Of a DNA stretch of 6,196 bases, positions 1 through 6,196 are shown in pieces. The DNA comes from Acidobacteriota bacterium. Its GTDB lineage: Bacteria > Acidobacteriota > Terriglobia > 20CM-2-55-15. A program made the position numbers and the translations under genes. The notes under the pieces were generated by a model that had not been told where the DNA came from, ran no database searches, and was given only the letters and a program-made list of their open reading frames with translations. The stretch's first letter is position 1. Each line of letters starts with the position of its first letter. The DNA is taken from contig QHXA01000217.1 of NCBI GenBank assembly GCA_003222755.1, forward strand, positions 1 to 6,196, written 5' to 3'.

Positions 1-74
1 GGCCACCGGCCCCAATTAGACCTCGTTGGTCAGGTATTTAGTTGCGGGGTTTGGCCCGAGCATGACAATCCCGT

Positions 75-1427
75 TTAGCCGACCAACAGAATTTGCAGGT
101 CCATCAGATTTGTCTGCGTCGGGCCCGTTATGATGAGATCGCCGGTGGCTTTGAGGAAATTGAAGGAATCGTTTGCTTGGAGAAACTGGATAGGAATGAG
201 TCCACGCTCAATGGCCCGGGCACAAGTGAGGTTGTCAACCAGCCCGCCGGCGGCGGAAGTGGGCCCGTCTGAGCCGTCGGTGGCCACACTAGCGAAACAC
301 GCCGGAGCGGCTGATGGACGGCCAGCCATGGCGATCGCCCAAGCGAGAGCCATTTCTTGATTCCGGCCGCCGAGCCCGTTGCCGCGGACGGTGACTGTCG
401 TTTCCCCCGCGCCGAGAACACATGCTGGAGGGTTGATCGGATTTCCGCTGCTTCCGATCTCGCGCGCAATGGCCGCAAAACATGCACCAATATCCTTCGC
501 TTCGCCTTCAATTTCCGTGGCAAGAACCAGCGTATTGAACTTCAACTCCCGCGCTTTGTCGACGGCGGCATCGACGAGCAGGCGATTGTTCGCGATGATG
601 TGATTTTCTACGCGCTCGAAAACCGCATCGCCCGGCTTTGGCGTTTCGGGAATTTCCCTGCGTGCGCCGCGTTCAAATCGTTGCAGGACAGGGCGCGGAA
701 GATGAATCCCGTGTTTCTGAGTGATGTCCATCGCATCGGCGAACGATGTGGTGTCCGGCGCGGTCGGGCCTGACGCAATGAAATCGATCGGGTCGCCGAT
801 CACGTCCGACATGATCAATGAGATCACGCGCGCCGGCGATGCCCATCGCGCGAGCTGCCCGCCTTTGATCTGGGAAAGATGTTTCCGTACCCCGTTCAGT
901 TCGCGAATGGTGGCGCCGGACCGCAGCAGGAGCTGAGTGGTTTCCTGCTTTTCTTCGAGCGTAATTCCTTCCGCTGGTGCGGGCCACAGCGCAGAACCGC
1001 CGCCGGAGATCAGACACAAGACAATATCGTCTGCCGATAGCCCTTTGAGTAGTTCCCGGGTTGCGTGCACAGCGCGCACGCCGCGCGCATCTGGAATCGG
1101 ATGTCCCGCTTCGACAACACGGATGCGATCCAGCGGCAGCGCGTGACCGTACTTTGTGACGACCAGGCCGCCGGTAATATAGCCGCCGAGCACTTCTTCG
1201 ACGACCTGCGCCATCCTCGCGCTGGCCTTACCTGTGCCAATAACGATGAGCCGGCCCCGAATGGGGATGTTGTTGCCGGCTACGTGAAGTACACCATCGC
1301 GGACCTGAATGAAATTCCGAAGGCACGTGGCGGGATTCGCAGCCGTGAGTGCGGCTTCCCAAATGAGCCGCGCGGATTCGCGAAGTTTTGTAGTGGTCTT
1401 ATCGCCGCTCATTCGCGGCTTGGGCAT
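75..1427 (-). CDS. Glycerate 2-kinase (GckA/TtuD, DUF4147-MOFRL family)
   Basis: Predicted cytoplasmic kinase that phosphorylates D-glycerate with ATP to 2-phosphoglycerate, feeding lower glycolysis from glyoxylate, serine or sugar-acid breakdown. The 450 residues match the usual family length. Visible motifs in order: GTGKA (64-68), SGGGSAL (141-147), LNGVRKHLS with KGGQLA (177-193), SDVIGDP (207-213), ASGPTAPD (218-225), GAGETTVTV (339-347), GGRNQEMAL (353-361), ATDGSDGPT (382-390) and a C-terminal TGPTQTNLMDL. The first half is the DUF4147 domain and the last third is MOFRL. Family knowledge places the GTGKA lysine and the GGRNQE arginine at the active site; both are present. The gene follows the TPR gene and overlaps its 3' end by 29 bp. 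An in-frame ATG at 1412 would shorten the overlap to 14 bp. Neither start has a clear Shine-Dalgarno, so translational coupling is likely and the exact start is uncertain. The family is secure; the substrate is inferred from it. Confidence 0.93.
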   Translation of the reverse strand: MPKPRMSGDKTTTKLRESARLIWEAALTAANPATCLRNFIQVRDGVLHVAGNNIPIRGRLIVIGTGKASARMAQVVEEVLGGYITGGLVVTKYGHALPLDRIRVVEAGHPIPDARGVRAVHATRELLKGLSADDIVLCLISGGGSALWPAPAEGITLEEKQETTQLLLRSGATIRELNGVRKHLSQIKGGQLARWASPARVISLIMSDVIGDPIDFIASGPTAPDTTSFADAMDITQKHGIHLPRPVLQRFERGARREIPETPKPGDAVFERVENHIIANNRLLVDAAVDKARELKFNTLVLATEIEGEAKDIGACFAAIAREIGSSGNPINPPACVLGAGETTVTVRGNGLGGRNQEMALAWAIAMAGRPSAAPACFASVATDGSDGPTSAAGGLVDNLTCARAIERGLIPIQFLQANDSFNFLKATGDLIITGPTQTNLMDLQILLVG

Positions 1428-2472
1428 TTTTGGCGATGCGCTCGCGCATTTGCTCGACGGAGGCGCGATCTACAGCTTTGGGATTCTCCTTCAGGTATGC
1501 ATCCAAGTGTTCGAGAACGTTCTCCCACTTCTCGAGTTTGACGTAGACGTTCGCGAGCATGAGGCGAGCTGCGCCCATGTGTGGATCCAGATCATGAGCT
1601 TTCTTGAAAGCCGCCTCCGCTTCTTCCAGAAAGTCTGACCGGTAATTCGCCTGTCCCAACAAGAAGTAGCCGACAGCGGACCGTGGGTTCAGTTTGACTG
1701 CCTGTTCCAAGGCGTCCAGTGCCTGATCCAGCAATTTGCCGCCGGCTTCCCGATCGCTTCTTTGCAGACTCGATTCCTCGATGAAAAGACTGCCCAGATT
1801 CACGAACGGCCGCTCGGATTTGGCATTCAGCTGTCGGCTGCGGTTGTATTCGCGTTCGGCATCAGGGTATCGCTTCATCGACTGGTAGAGGATTCCGAGA
1901 TTATTGTGCGCATGGAAAAAATTCGGTGCGATTTGTACCGCGTCTTCCAGCAGCTTGACCGCGCTTTCGAGCCTGCCTTTTTGCCTCTCGTCGAGAGCCT
2001 TCTCATAGTTCTGCACGGCTTTCTTCGGAAAGTTCTCTTTCATCTGGCTGATATCGACGACGTCGGGATCTGCCGCATCGATTCCGAAAGGCCTCTCGCG
2101 GATCTCGACAGCCGGCTTGTTGAGAAAGATCGTGACGCTGAAGTTCCCAAATGTGTTGAATATTTCCACAAGTTGGTGGACGGGTTCATACCCTTCCAAC
2201 GTGACCGCGACATAGTAGCTGCCCGGAGCCAGATTTCGGAATTCGAAATTGCCCGACGAGTCGGTATAACTCGTCTGGATCACCTGAAGCGCTGATTTTT
2301 CGAGCCGCACCTCAATCCGTTGATCGAAATCGTGCTGGTTTGCAATAACGATCTTGCCGCGAATCGCGTAGTCTTCGACGCGGTTTCTCTGCTGATTCGG
2401 AGGGGTTTGGCCGAACGCGAACGCACTTGTCAGAACAAAGAGTGCCGGGAAAAAACACGCTCTTCTTAACAT
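1399..2472 (-). CDS. Secreted TPR protein with N-terminal carboxypeptidase-regulatory-like domain
   Basis: A 357-residue exported protein of unknown specific function. Residues 1-22 form a signal peptide: two arginines after Met-Leu, a hydrophobic core, then Ala-Phe-Ala-Phe-Gly-Gln. There is no lipobox cysteine at the cleavage site, so it is probably soluble periplasmic or secreted. Residues about 37-104 read as a carboxypeptidase-regulatory-like β-sandwich (IRGKIV start, TDSSGNFEF, LAPGSYYVAV). Residues about 149-332 hold five TPR-like units ending in APN, NAK, NPR, DPH and NPK; the third is stretched by an insertion of about ten residues. The C-terminus is charged and helical. The start at 2472 is chosen because GAGGT lies 6 nt upstream and a signal peptide begins exactly there. 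The frame is open up to 2598, but that start would overlap the divergent hpt gene and bury the signal peptide. This domain pairing is common in Acidobacteriota. A role as a protein-interaction scaffold in the envelope is inference; the gene pairing with the glycerate kinase does not explain it. Confidence 0.88.
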   Translation of the reverse strand: MLRRACFFPALFVLTSAFAFGQTPPNQQRNRVEDYAIRGKIVIANQHDFDQRIEVRLEKSALQVIQTSYTDSSGNFEFRNLAPGSYYVAVTLEGYEPVHQLVEIFNTFGNFSVTIFLNKPAVEIRERPFGIDAADPDVVDISQMKENFPKKAVQNYEKALDERQKGRLESAVKLLEDAVQIAPNFFHAHNNLGILYQSMKRYPDAEREYNRSRQLNAKSERPFVNLGSLFIEESSLQRSDREAGGKLLDQALDALEQAVKLNPRSAVGYFLLGQANYRSDFLEEAEAAFKKAHDLDPHMGAARLMLANVYVKLEKWENVLEHLDAYLKENPKAVDRASVEQMRERIAKNAQAANERR

Positions 2473-2478
2473 CGGGCG

Positions 2479-2483
2479 ACCTC
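2479..2483 (-). promoter_or_regulatory. Shine-Dalgarno site of the TPR gene
   Basis: GAGGT on the minus strand, 6 nt before the ATG at 2472. It is the clearest ribosome binding site in the window and decides the start of the secreted TPR protein against the longer open frame reaching 2598. Confidence 0.7.
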
Positions 2484-2499
2484 GCTGGAATCTCTCGCG

Positions 2500-2528
2500 T
2501 TTATACCATAAACTAGCTGCCCTATGAA
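2500..2528 (-). promoter_or_regulatory. Candidate sigma-70-type promoter for the TPR-glycerate kinase pair
   Basis: On the minus strand a TATAAA -10-like box (2500-2505, five of six matches to TATAAT) lies 17 nt from a TTCATA -35-like box (2523-2528, four of six matches to TTGACA). Transcription would begin near 2493 and give a leader of about 20 nt carrying the GAGGT ribosome site. The -35 box overlaps the hpt start codon on the other strand, so the two directions share this short region. It was read by eye and such matches arise by chance. Confidence 0.4.
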
Positions 2529-3057
2529 AACGGCGCTGGGCACAGTTTTGATCACGGAGCAGGAAATCCGGCGCCGCATTGCGGAGATGGGACGGCAAAT
2601 CTCCGCGGATTACGCCTCGGGCGCGGTCACGCTAGTGGGAATACTGAAGGGCAGCTTCGTTTTTCTTGCCGACCTGATCCGGGCAATCTCCCCGGAACTC
2701 CGCGTTGAAATCGATTTCATGGCCGTGTCGAGCTATGGTAACGCAATGACGACGTCGGGAACGGTCCACATCGAGAAGGACATCGGAATATCGATCGAAG
2801 GCAAGGATGTCATCATTGTCGAGGACATCGTCGATAGCGGCCTCACGCTGCTTCACGTTTACAACATCTTTTCAGCACGGGGAGCGCGGTCTCTTCGCGT
2901 GGCGACATTGCTCGAAAAACCGGGCAATTCGAAATATGACCGGCCACTGGACTACGTGGGTTTCAAAATCCCGAGCATGTTCGTCGTCGGTTTTGGTCTC
3001 GACTACGCGCAGCGCTACCGCAATCTCCCCGATGTTCGCGTGCTAGATGAAATCTGA
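2524..3057 (+). CDS. hpt: Hypoxanthine phosphoribosyltransferase
   Basis: Purine salvage enzyme of the cytoplasm: transfers phosphoribose from PRPP to hypoxanthine (often also guanine), giving IMP or GMP. The 177 residues are normal for bacterial Hpt. Recognisable elements: LKGS loop (41-44), SSYG (69-72) in the flexible loop, PRPP-binding stretch VIIVEDIVDSGLTL (97-110) with the Glu-Asp pair at 100-101 and the presumed catalytic Asp104, LLEKP (129-133), Lys148 at the purine-selecting position, and VGFGLDY with RNLPDV near the C-terminus. The ATG at 2524 lies only 51 bp from the divergent TPR gene and has no obvious Shine-Dalgarno; a short or leaderless transcript is possible. It is first in a rightward cluster and overlaps deoC by 11 bp, implying coupled translation. 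Identity is secure. Confidence 0.96.
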   Translation: MKTALGTVLITEQEIRRRIAEMGRQISADYASGAVTLVGILKGSFVFLADLIRAISPELRVEIDFMAVSSYGNAMTTSGTVHIEKDIGISIEGKDVIIVEDIVDSGLTLLHVYNIFSARGARSLRVATLLEKPGNSKYDRPLDYVGFKIPSMFVVGFGLDYAQRYRNLPDVRVLDEI

Positions 3058-3709
3058 TTTCGGGCGATACATCGATCACACGCTCCTGCGTCCTATTGGA
3101 ACCTCTACCGATATCCGAAGGCTTTGTACGGAAGCCATGGAGTACGGAATGGCAGCGGTATGCATCTTCCCCTCCTATGTTCCGATGGCGCGCGACATTC
3201 TCAAAAACTCGCGAGTGAAGATCGCCACTGTCATCGCTTTTCCTTTTGGTGTAACGTTCACCGAAATCAAAGAAGGGGAGATGCGCGCAAGCGCCGCCCG
3301 TGGCGCCGACGAGATGGATTTCGTGATCAACATCGCTTCGTTGAAATCGGGAGATGATAAATCCGTTGAAGAGGAAATGCAGTATCTGACGGCGAAGGCC
3401 CGCACACTCGGGGTCACGACAAAGTTCATCATTGAGACGGCGTACCTTACGGAAGACGAGAAGGTCCGCGCCTGCAAGATCGCCAATCGCGTCAGGCCGG
3501 ACTTTATGAAGACCTCTACGGGTTATGGACCATCCGGAGCAACTGTCGGCGACGTCCGGCTGATGCGATCCAATCTGCTTCCGGAGATTCACATTAAAGC
3601 GGCCGGCGGCATCCGCAGTCACGCCGAGGCCGTGCAGATGCTGCAAGCTGGCGCATCGCGGCTCGGAACGAGTTCGGGCATCACGATTATTGAAGAGGCG
3701 GGACAGTGA
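3047..3709 (+). CDS. deoC: Deoxyribose-phosphate aldolase (class I)
   Basis: Cleaves 2-deoxyribose 5-phosphate to glyceraldehyde 3-phosphate and acetaldehyde, the last step in using deoxynucleoside sugars. The 220 residues match the short bacterial DeoC type. Visible landmarks: IDHTLL (9-14), VCIFPSYV (38-45), IAFPFG (63-68), GADEMDFVIN (86-95) with Asp91 of the proton relay, PDFMKTSTGYG (151-161) with Schiff-base Lys155, IKAAGGIR (183-190) with the second active-site Lys184, and GASRLGTSSG (202-211) for the phosphate. All catalytic residues are present. In the cysteine motif a Phe sits where many homologues carry Asn or Tyr, a mild change. The ATG lies inside the end of hpt in another frame, with no clear Shine-Dalgarno, so translation probably depends on hpt. 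The phosphatase gene follows 7 bp after its stop. Confidence 0.97.
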   Translation: MKSDFGRYIDHTLLRPIGTSTDIRRLCTEAMEYGMAAVCIFPSYVPMARDILKNSRVKIATVIAFPFGVTFTEIKEGEMRASAARGADEMDFVINIASLKSGDDKSVEEEMQYLTAKARTLGVTTKFIIETAYLTEDEKVRACKIANRVRPDFMKTSTGYGPSGATVGDVRLMRSNLLPEIHIKAAGGIRSHAEAVQMLQAGASRLGTSSGITIIEEAGQ

Positions 3710-3716
3710 CGAGAGT

Positions 3717-5474
3717 ATGAAACCGGATCCTGCAACTGCAATCGTCAGCACCGAAGCCCGCCGATTACTCTCGACATTAATCGAGATCAACCATGAAATC
3801 ACGTCGATCCTCGATCTCGATGAGCTGCTCAAGAAGATCGCCGAGCTGACGAATCGCATTATTCCATACGAAATCTTCGCGATCTTCCTCGTCGATGACG
3901 AGAAGCAGGAACTCTATCTGCGCTTCGCCATCGGCCACCCGCCTGAACTCGTGAAGACTCTGCGCATCAAGGTCGGCGACGGCGTCACAGGTACGGCCGC
4001 CATGGAACGTACGACCGTGGTTGTCGACGATGTGCGCAAGTACCCTCGATACATCGAAGCCGTGAAGAATGCACGATCCGAGCTGGCCGTTCCTTTGATC
4101 AGCCGGAACCGAGTCGTGGGAGTGCTGGACATCGAAAGTCCCGAGCCCGGATATTTCCGTGAAGAGCAAGTCAAGCTGCTGAACCTGCTGGCCAGCCAGA
4201 TTGCCATTGCCATCGAGAATGCGCGTGTCTACGACAGTGAGCGCCGAAACCGCGAGTTGCTGGCGCTACTGTACGACATCAGTCTGGAGATGAGCTCAAC
4301 GCTTGAAGTCGACGACCTGGTGCGTAAGATTGCAGCCGCCGTAAAGCAGAAAATCGACTATCACACCTTCTCCATCTTTCTACTCGACGAAAAGCACGAA
4401 CTGCTGCTGCCGAAATTCGTGATCCGATCCAACGAACGCGAGAATCAAAAGCTGGTGCTGCCCTTGGGCACTGGCCTGATCGGAACCGCCGCGAAGATGA
4501 ACATGCCGCTTCGGGTCGCCGATGTCACGCAGGATCCGAGATATCTCAACGTGCATACGGAAACCCGTTCGGAGCTGGTTGTGCCGCTAACCTCCAAAGG
4601 CAGAGTTGTCGGGGTCGTCGATTTGGAAAGTACACAGGCGGGTTATTTCACGGAATATCACGAGCGATTCCTGGTGACACTCGCATCGCGCATGGCCTCG
4701 GCGCTGGTGAATGCAGAGCTGTACGCCCAAGTTGCCGAGAATGAAAGCCGCCTCGGCCGCGAAATGAAGATCGCACGCGAGATCCAGCACCAATTGATGC
4801 CGGATGAGCTTCCTTCCATTCCGCCTTTGCAGATGGCCGTGCTGTTCAAGCCTGTCGCGCAATTGGGAGGAGACCTTTATGATTGGATCGCATTCGACGA
4901 TGGGCGGCTGGCAATCGTGATCGGCGATGTGGCGGGCAAAGGAGCTCCAGCTGCGCTCTACGGCGCACTTTCGAGTGGAGTCATTCGCACTCGGGCCGGC
5001 CGCAAGTACCCACCAGGACAGATGCTGGAACTGGTGAACAAGACACTATATCAGCGGCCGATCGAGGGACAGTACATTGCCGTGACGTATGCCATCTATG
5101 AACGAAAGGCCAAAACTGTTGTCTTGTCCAACTCCGGATTACCGTATCCATTGCTCGTACGGGGAGGCCAGCCGACGTTTCTAGCTATCGGAGGCATACC
5201 GCTGGGCTTGTTCCCAGACTCGCAGTACGAAGAGACGTCACTGCAACTGCAGACCGGCGATGTGCTGGTCTTCTACTCCGATGGTGTAATCGAAATGCGC
5301 AATGACGCCGGCGAAGAATTCGGCTTGAAACGCCTGGCCGATACCGTGTGCAACAATCACGAAAGCGAACCGGAAGAAATCGTCAGGTCCGTCAGCGCCG
5401 CGCTTGCGGCCTTTATCGGCCGGGTGCGGCCGCATGACGATCGCACGATGATCGTGGTGCGGATGGGCAAGTGA
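3717..5474 (+). CDS. GAF-GAF-PP2C (SpoIIE/RsbU-type) serine/threonine phosphatase
   Basis: A 585-residue soluble signalling phosphatase. Two GAF sensor domains (about 25-170 and 186-338) are joined by a short helical linker (about 338-360) to a SpoIIE-type PP2C domain (about 375-583). Metal-binding motifs are intact: GGDLYDW (384-390), GDVAGKG (403-409), SDG (521-523) and DDRT (574-577). EIQHQLMP (355-362) just before the domain is typical of RsbU-like proteins. The usual NAGH motif reads NSGLPYP (472-478), so the His is replaced by Leu. Each GAF domain carries RSEL-VPL and RVVGV-D-ES. No transmembrane segment or signal peptide is seen. Known relatives dephosphorylate anti-anti-sigma (STAS) proteins in partner-switching pathways, or act with c-di-GMP-type outputs; neither a STAS protein nor an anti-sigma kinase is in the window, so the target is unknown. 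The start at 3717 (ATG, 7 bp after deoC) is preferred over an in-frame TTG at 3690 inside deoC, since neither has a strong ribosome site and 3717 fits the domain start. Confidence 0.93.
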   Translation: MKPDPATAIVSTEARRLLSTLIEINHEITSILDLDELLKKIAELTNRIIPYEIFAIFLVDDEKQELYLRFAIGHPPELVKTLRIKVGDGVTGTAAMERTTVVVDDVRKYPRYIEAVKNARSELAVPLISRNRVVGVLDIESPEPGYFREEQVKLLNLLASQIAIAIENARVYDSERRNRELLALLYDISLEMSSTLEVDDLVRKIAAAVKQKIDYHTFSIFLLDEKHELLLPKFVIRSNERENQKLVLPLGTGLIGTAAKMNMPLRVADVTQDPRYLNVHTETRSELVVPLTSKGRVVGVVDLESTQAGYFTEYHERFLVTLASRMASALVNAELYAQVAENESRLGREMKIAREIQHQLMPDELPSIPPLQMAVLFKPVAQLGGDLYDWIAFDDGRLAIVIGDVAGKGAPAALYGALSSGVIRTRAGRKYPPGQMLELVNKTLYQRPIEGQYIAVTYAIYERKAKTVVLSNSGLPYPLLVRGGQPTFLAIGGIPLGLFPDSQYEETSLQLQTGDVLVFYSDGVIEMRNDAGEEFGLKRLADTVCNNHESEPEEIVRSVSAALAAFIGRVRPHDDRTMIVVRMGK

Positions 5475-5747
5475 AAGAGCAGCGCGCTGGCGTCAAGTAT
5501 CGCCCATCGCAGTATTGGATTGGCCCGCGTGCGCATCGATTCTTCGTCCTCTCGCATGACGAAAGCAGAAATATCGATGAGGAGATTTTATTCCGGCAGT
5601 ACTGTCGGTTTGTGTTCTGTCGCTACGGCCAATTGTGTAGCAACAGTTCGGTCTGGATTACCGGATGAGCCGTACTATCGAATCAGACATTCACGATCAG
5701 CATTGATATTCGCTTCAGACCACATCCGCTGCGTGTCCTTATCTCAT
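5475..5747. other. Non-coding or decayed intergenic stretch
   Basis: Between the phosphatase stop and the end of the convergent minus-strand gene I see no protein family in any frame. A hand count over 5581-5760 gives about 47% GC, lower than the last line of the phosphatase gene (40 of 60). It contains one imperfect hairpin (5617-5646) and a 65-codon GTG-started frame (5471-5668) whose start overlaps the phosphatase stop. That peptide is rich in Arg, Tyr, Cys and Trp and is not recognisable. The stretch may be the scar of a rearrangement that also removed the 3' part of the neighbouring gene. Confidence 0.5.
5617..5646. other. Imperfect inverted repeat (possible convergent transcription stop)
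   Basis: CTGTCGCTAC (5617-5626) faces GTAGCAACAG (5637-5646). Nine of ten positions pair, with one C-A mismatch, around a 10-nt loop. No T-run follows on either strand, so it is not a standard intrinsic terminator. It lies between two convergent genes, where a stop signal would be expected. Confidence 0.35.
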
Positions 5748-6173
5748 TTACAATTCGGCACTCATCATGTCTGCCGCCGATCGAACGAACGGCCGCTGAT
5801 CCGGACCCGGCTTGTTGAACACAAACGAAAAAGTACGACAGGGTTCCAGAATGGAGTAGATACAGACCAGGCCGTGCTGGATTCCATCGCGCTGCGTCAG
5901 TTGTTGCGCCGCCGCATCCTTGTCGATGTTGGATGTGAGGCATTGAAATGGTCGTCCATATTGTTTGGCCATCGCCATGGCATGATTCTTCACGCGTTCG
6001 GAGTTTTGGAGTAAGAACGGTCTCAGACTGCTGCGATTCTGATTCAACCGATAGAGGAATTCAGCCATGGCCCAGCCGGACATGATGGGCAGGTAGCCGC
6101 GAAAGATCACACGGTCGAAACAAGACAGCACGCCGTGAATCCGAGCTTCATATTTGCGGATGAATTCCTTCAT
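5748..6173 (-). CDS. Truncated uncharacterised protein (N-terminal part of a longer family)
   Basis: A 141-residue reading frame I cannot assign a function. Its N-terminal part (HGVLSCFDRVIFRGYLPI, 13-30) and GLVCIYSILEPCRTFSF (101-117) match, from memory, an uncharacterised family of about 400-450 residues seen in Planctomycetes, Proteobacteria and environmental genomes. In that family a Lys-Cys-Leu and Tyr-rich segment follows shortly after the EPC motif. Here the similarity stops around residue 120 and the frame ends with MMSAEL. None of the three minus-strand frames over 5700-5830 restores the expected continuation, so the 3' two thirds seem lost rather than frameshifted. The ATG at 6173 is fixed by an in-frame TGA two codons upstream; a GAGG lies 11 nt before it. 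No signal peptide or membrane segment is seen. It could still be a short genuine protein, but a pseudogene remnant is more likely. The family name, multi-copy habit and mobile nature are unverified. Confidence 0.6.
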   Translation of the reverse strand: MKEFIRKYEARIHGVLSCFDRVIFRGYLPIMSGWAMAEFLYRLNQNRSSLRPFLLQNSERVKNHAMAMAKQYGRPFQCLTSNIDKDAAAQQLTQRDGIQHGLVCIYSILEPCRTFSFVFNKPGPDQRPFVRSAADMMSAEL

Positions 6174-6196
6174 AGCTCAGGCCGCCTCACCAATGG

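Noticed and set aside
16..63. 15-codon frame on the minus strand just after the glycerate kinase stop
   Set aside because: It has an ATG and a GGGA seven bases upstream, but is too short to judge without comparison, and its end is close to the window edge. I found no reason to call it a gene.
1762..2295. Plus-strand open frame of 177 codons
   Set aside because: It is antisense to the TPR region of a gene with a signal peptide, ribosome site and clear repeats.
2473..2598. Longer start for the TPR protein at 2598
   Set aside because: It would add 42 residues that overlap hpt and hide the signal peptide, while the ATG at 2472 has a well-spaced GAGGT.
3690..3716. TTG start for the phosphatase inside deoC
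   Set aside because: It adds nine charged residues with no ribosome site upstream; the ATG at 3717 gives a clean 7-bp gap after deoC.
2963..3859. Long minus-strand open frame of 298 codons
   Set aside because: It lies antisense across deoC and the start of the phosphatase gene, both with intact family motifs. The peptide has the Arg/Ser-rich look of a shadow frame and no recognisable domain.
5683..5943. Minus-strand frame as a frameshifted continuation of the remnant gene
   Set aside because: Its translation past the end of the 141-residue frame does not resemble the expected continuation, so simple frameshift does not explain the loss.
5520..6014. Plus-strand open frame of 164 codons
   Set aside because: Its second half is antisense to the minus-strand remnant that carries conserved motifs, and the peptide is Arg/Ser/His-rich with no family signal.

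Overview
The window most resembles a chromosomal segment from a member of the Acidobacteriota, or a related soil or metagenomic bacterium. This is inferred from gene style, not from a marker gene. The clues are moderately high GC, a secreted protein joining a carboxypeptidase-regulatory-like β-sandwich to TPR repeats, and a GAF-GAF-SpoIIE phosphatase. No rRNA, tRNA, CRISPR array or complete insertion sequence is visible.

Layout: two divergent gene sets leave a short intergenic gap at 2473-2523. Leftward on the minus strand runs a secreted β-sandwich/TPR protein (1399-2472), then a glycerate 2-kinase (75-1427) whose start overlaps the end of the TPR gene. Rightward on the plus strand runs a tight three-gene cluster: hypoxanthine phosphoribosyltransferase (2524-3057), deoxyribose-phosphate aldolase (3047-3709, overlapping hpt by 11 bp) and a PP2C/SpoIIE-type Ser/Thr phosphatase with two GAF domains (3717-5474, 7 bp after deoC). 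The first two are nucleotide and deoxynucleoside salvage enzymes. The third is a signalling protein probably co-transcribed with them.

After 5474 there is about 270 bp of lower-GC DNA with no convincing gene. It holds one good imperfect hairpin and a weak 65-codon reading frame that overlaps the phosphatase stop. The right end carries a minus-strand gene (5748-6173) that looks like the N-terminal third of a longer uncharacterised family and appears cut short at its 3' end. This makes 5475-6196 the accessory-looking or decayed part of the window.

I did not find a convincing new multi-gene system. The points most worth checking are the truncated gene and its junction, the near-exact tandem GAF duplication in the phosphatase, and the linkage of that phosphatase to purine and deoxyribose salvage genes.
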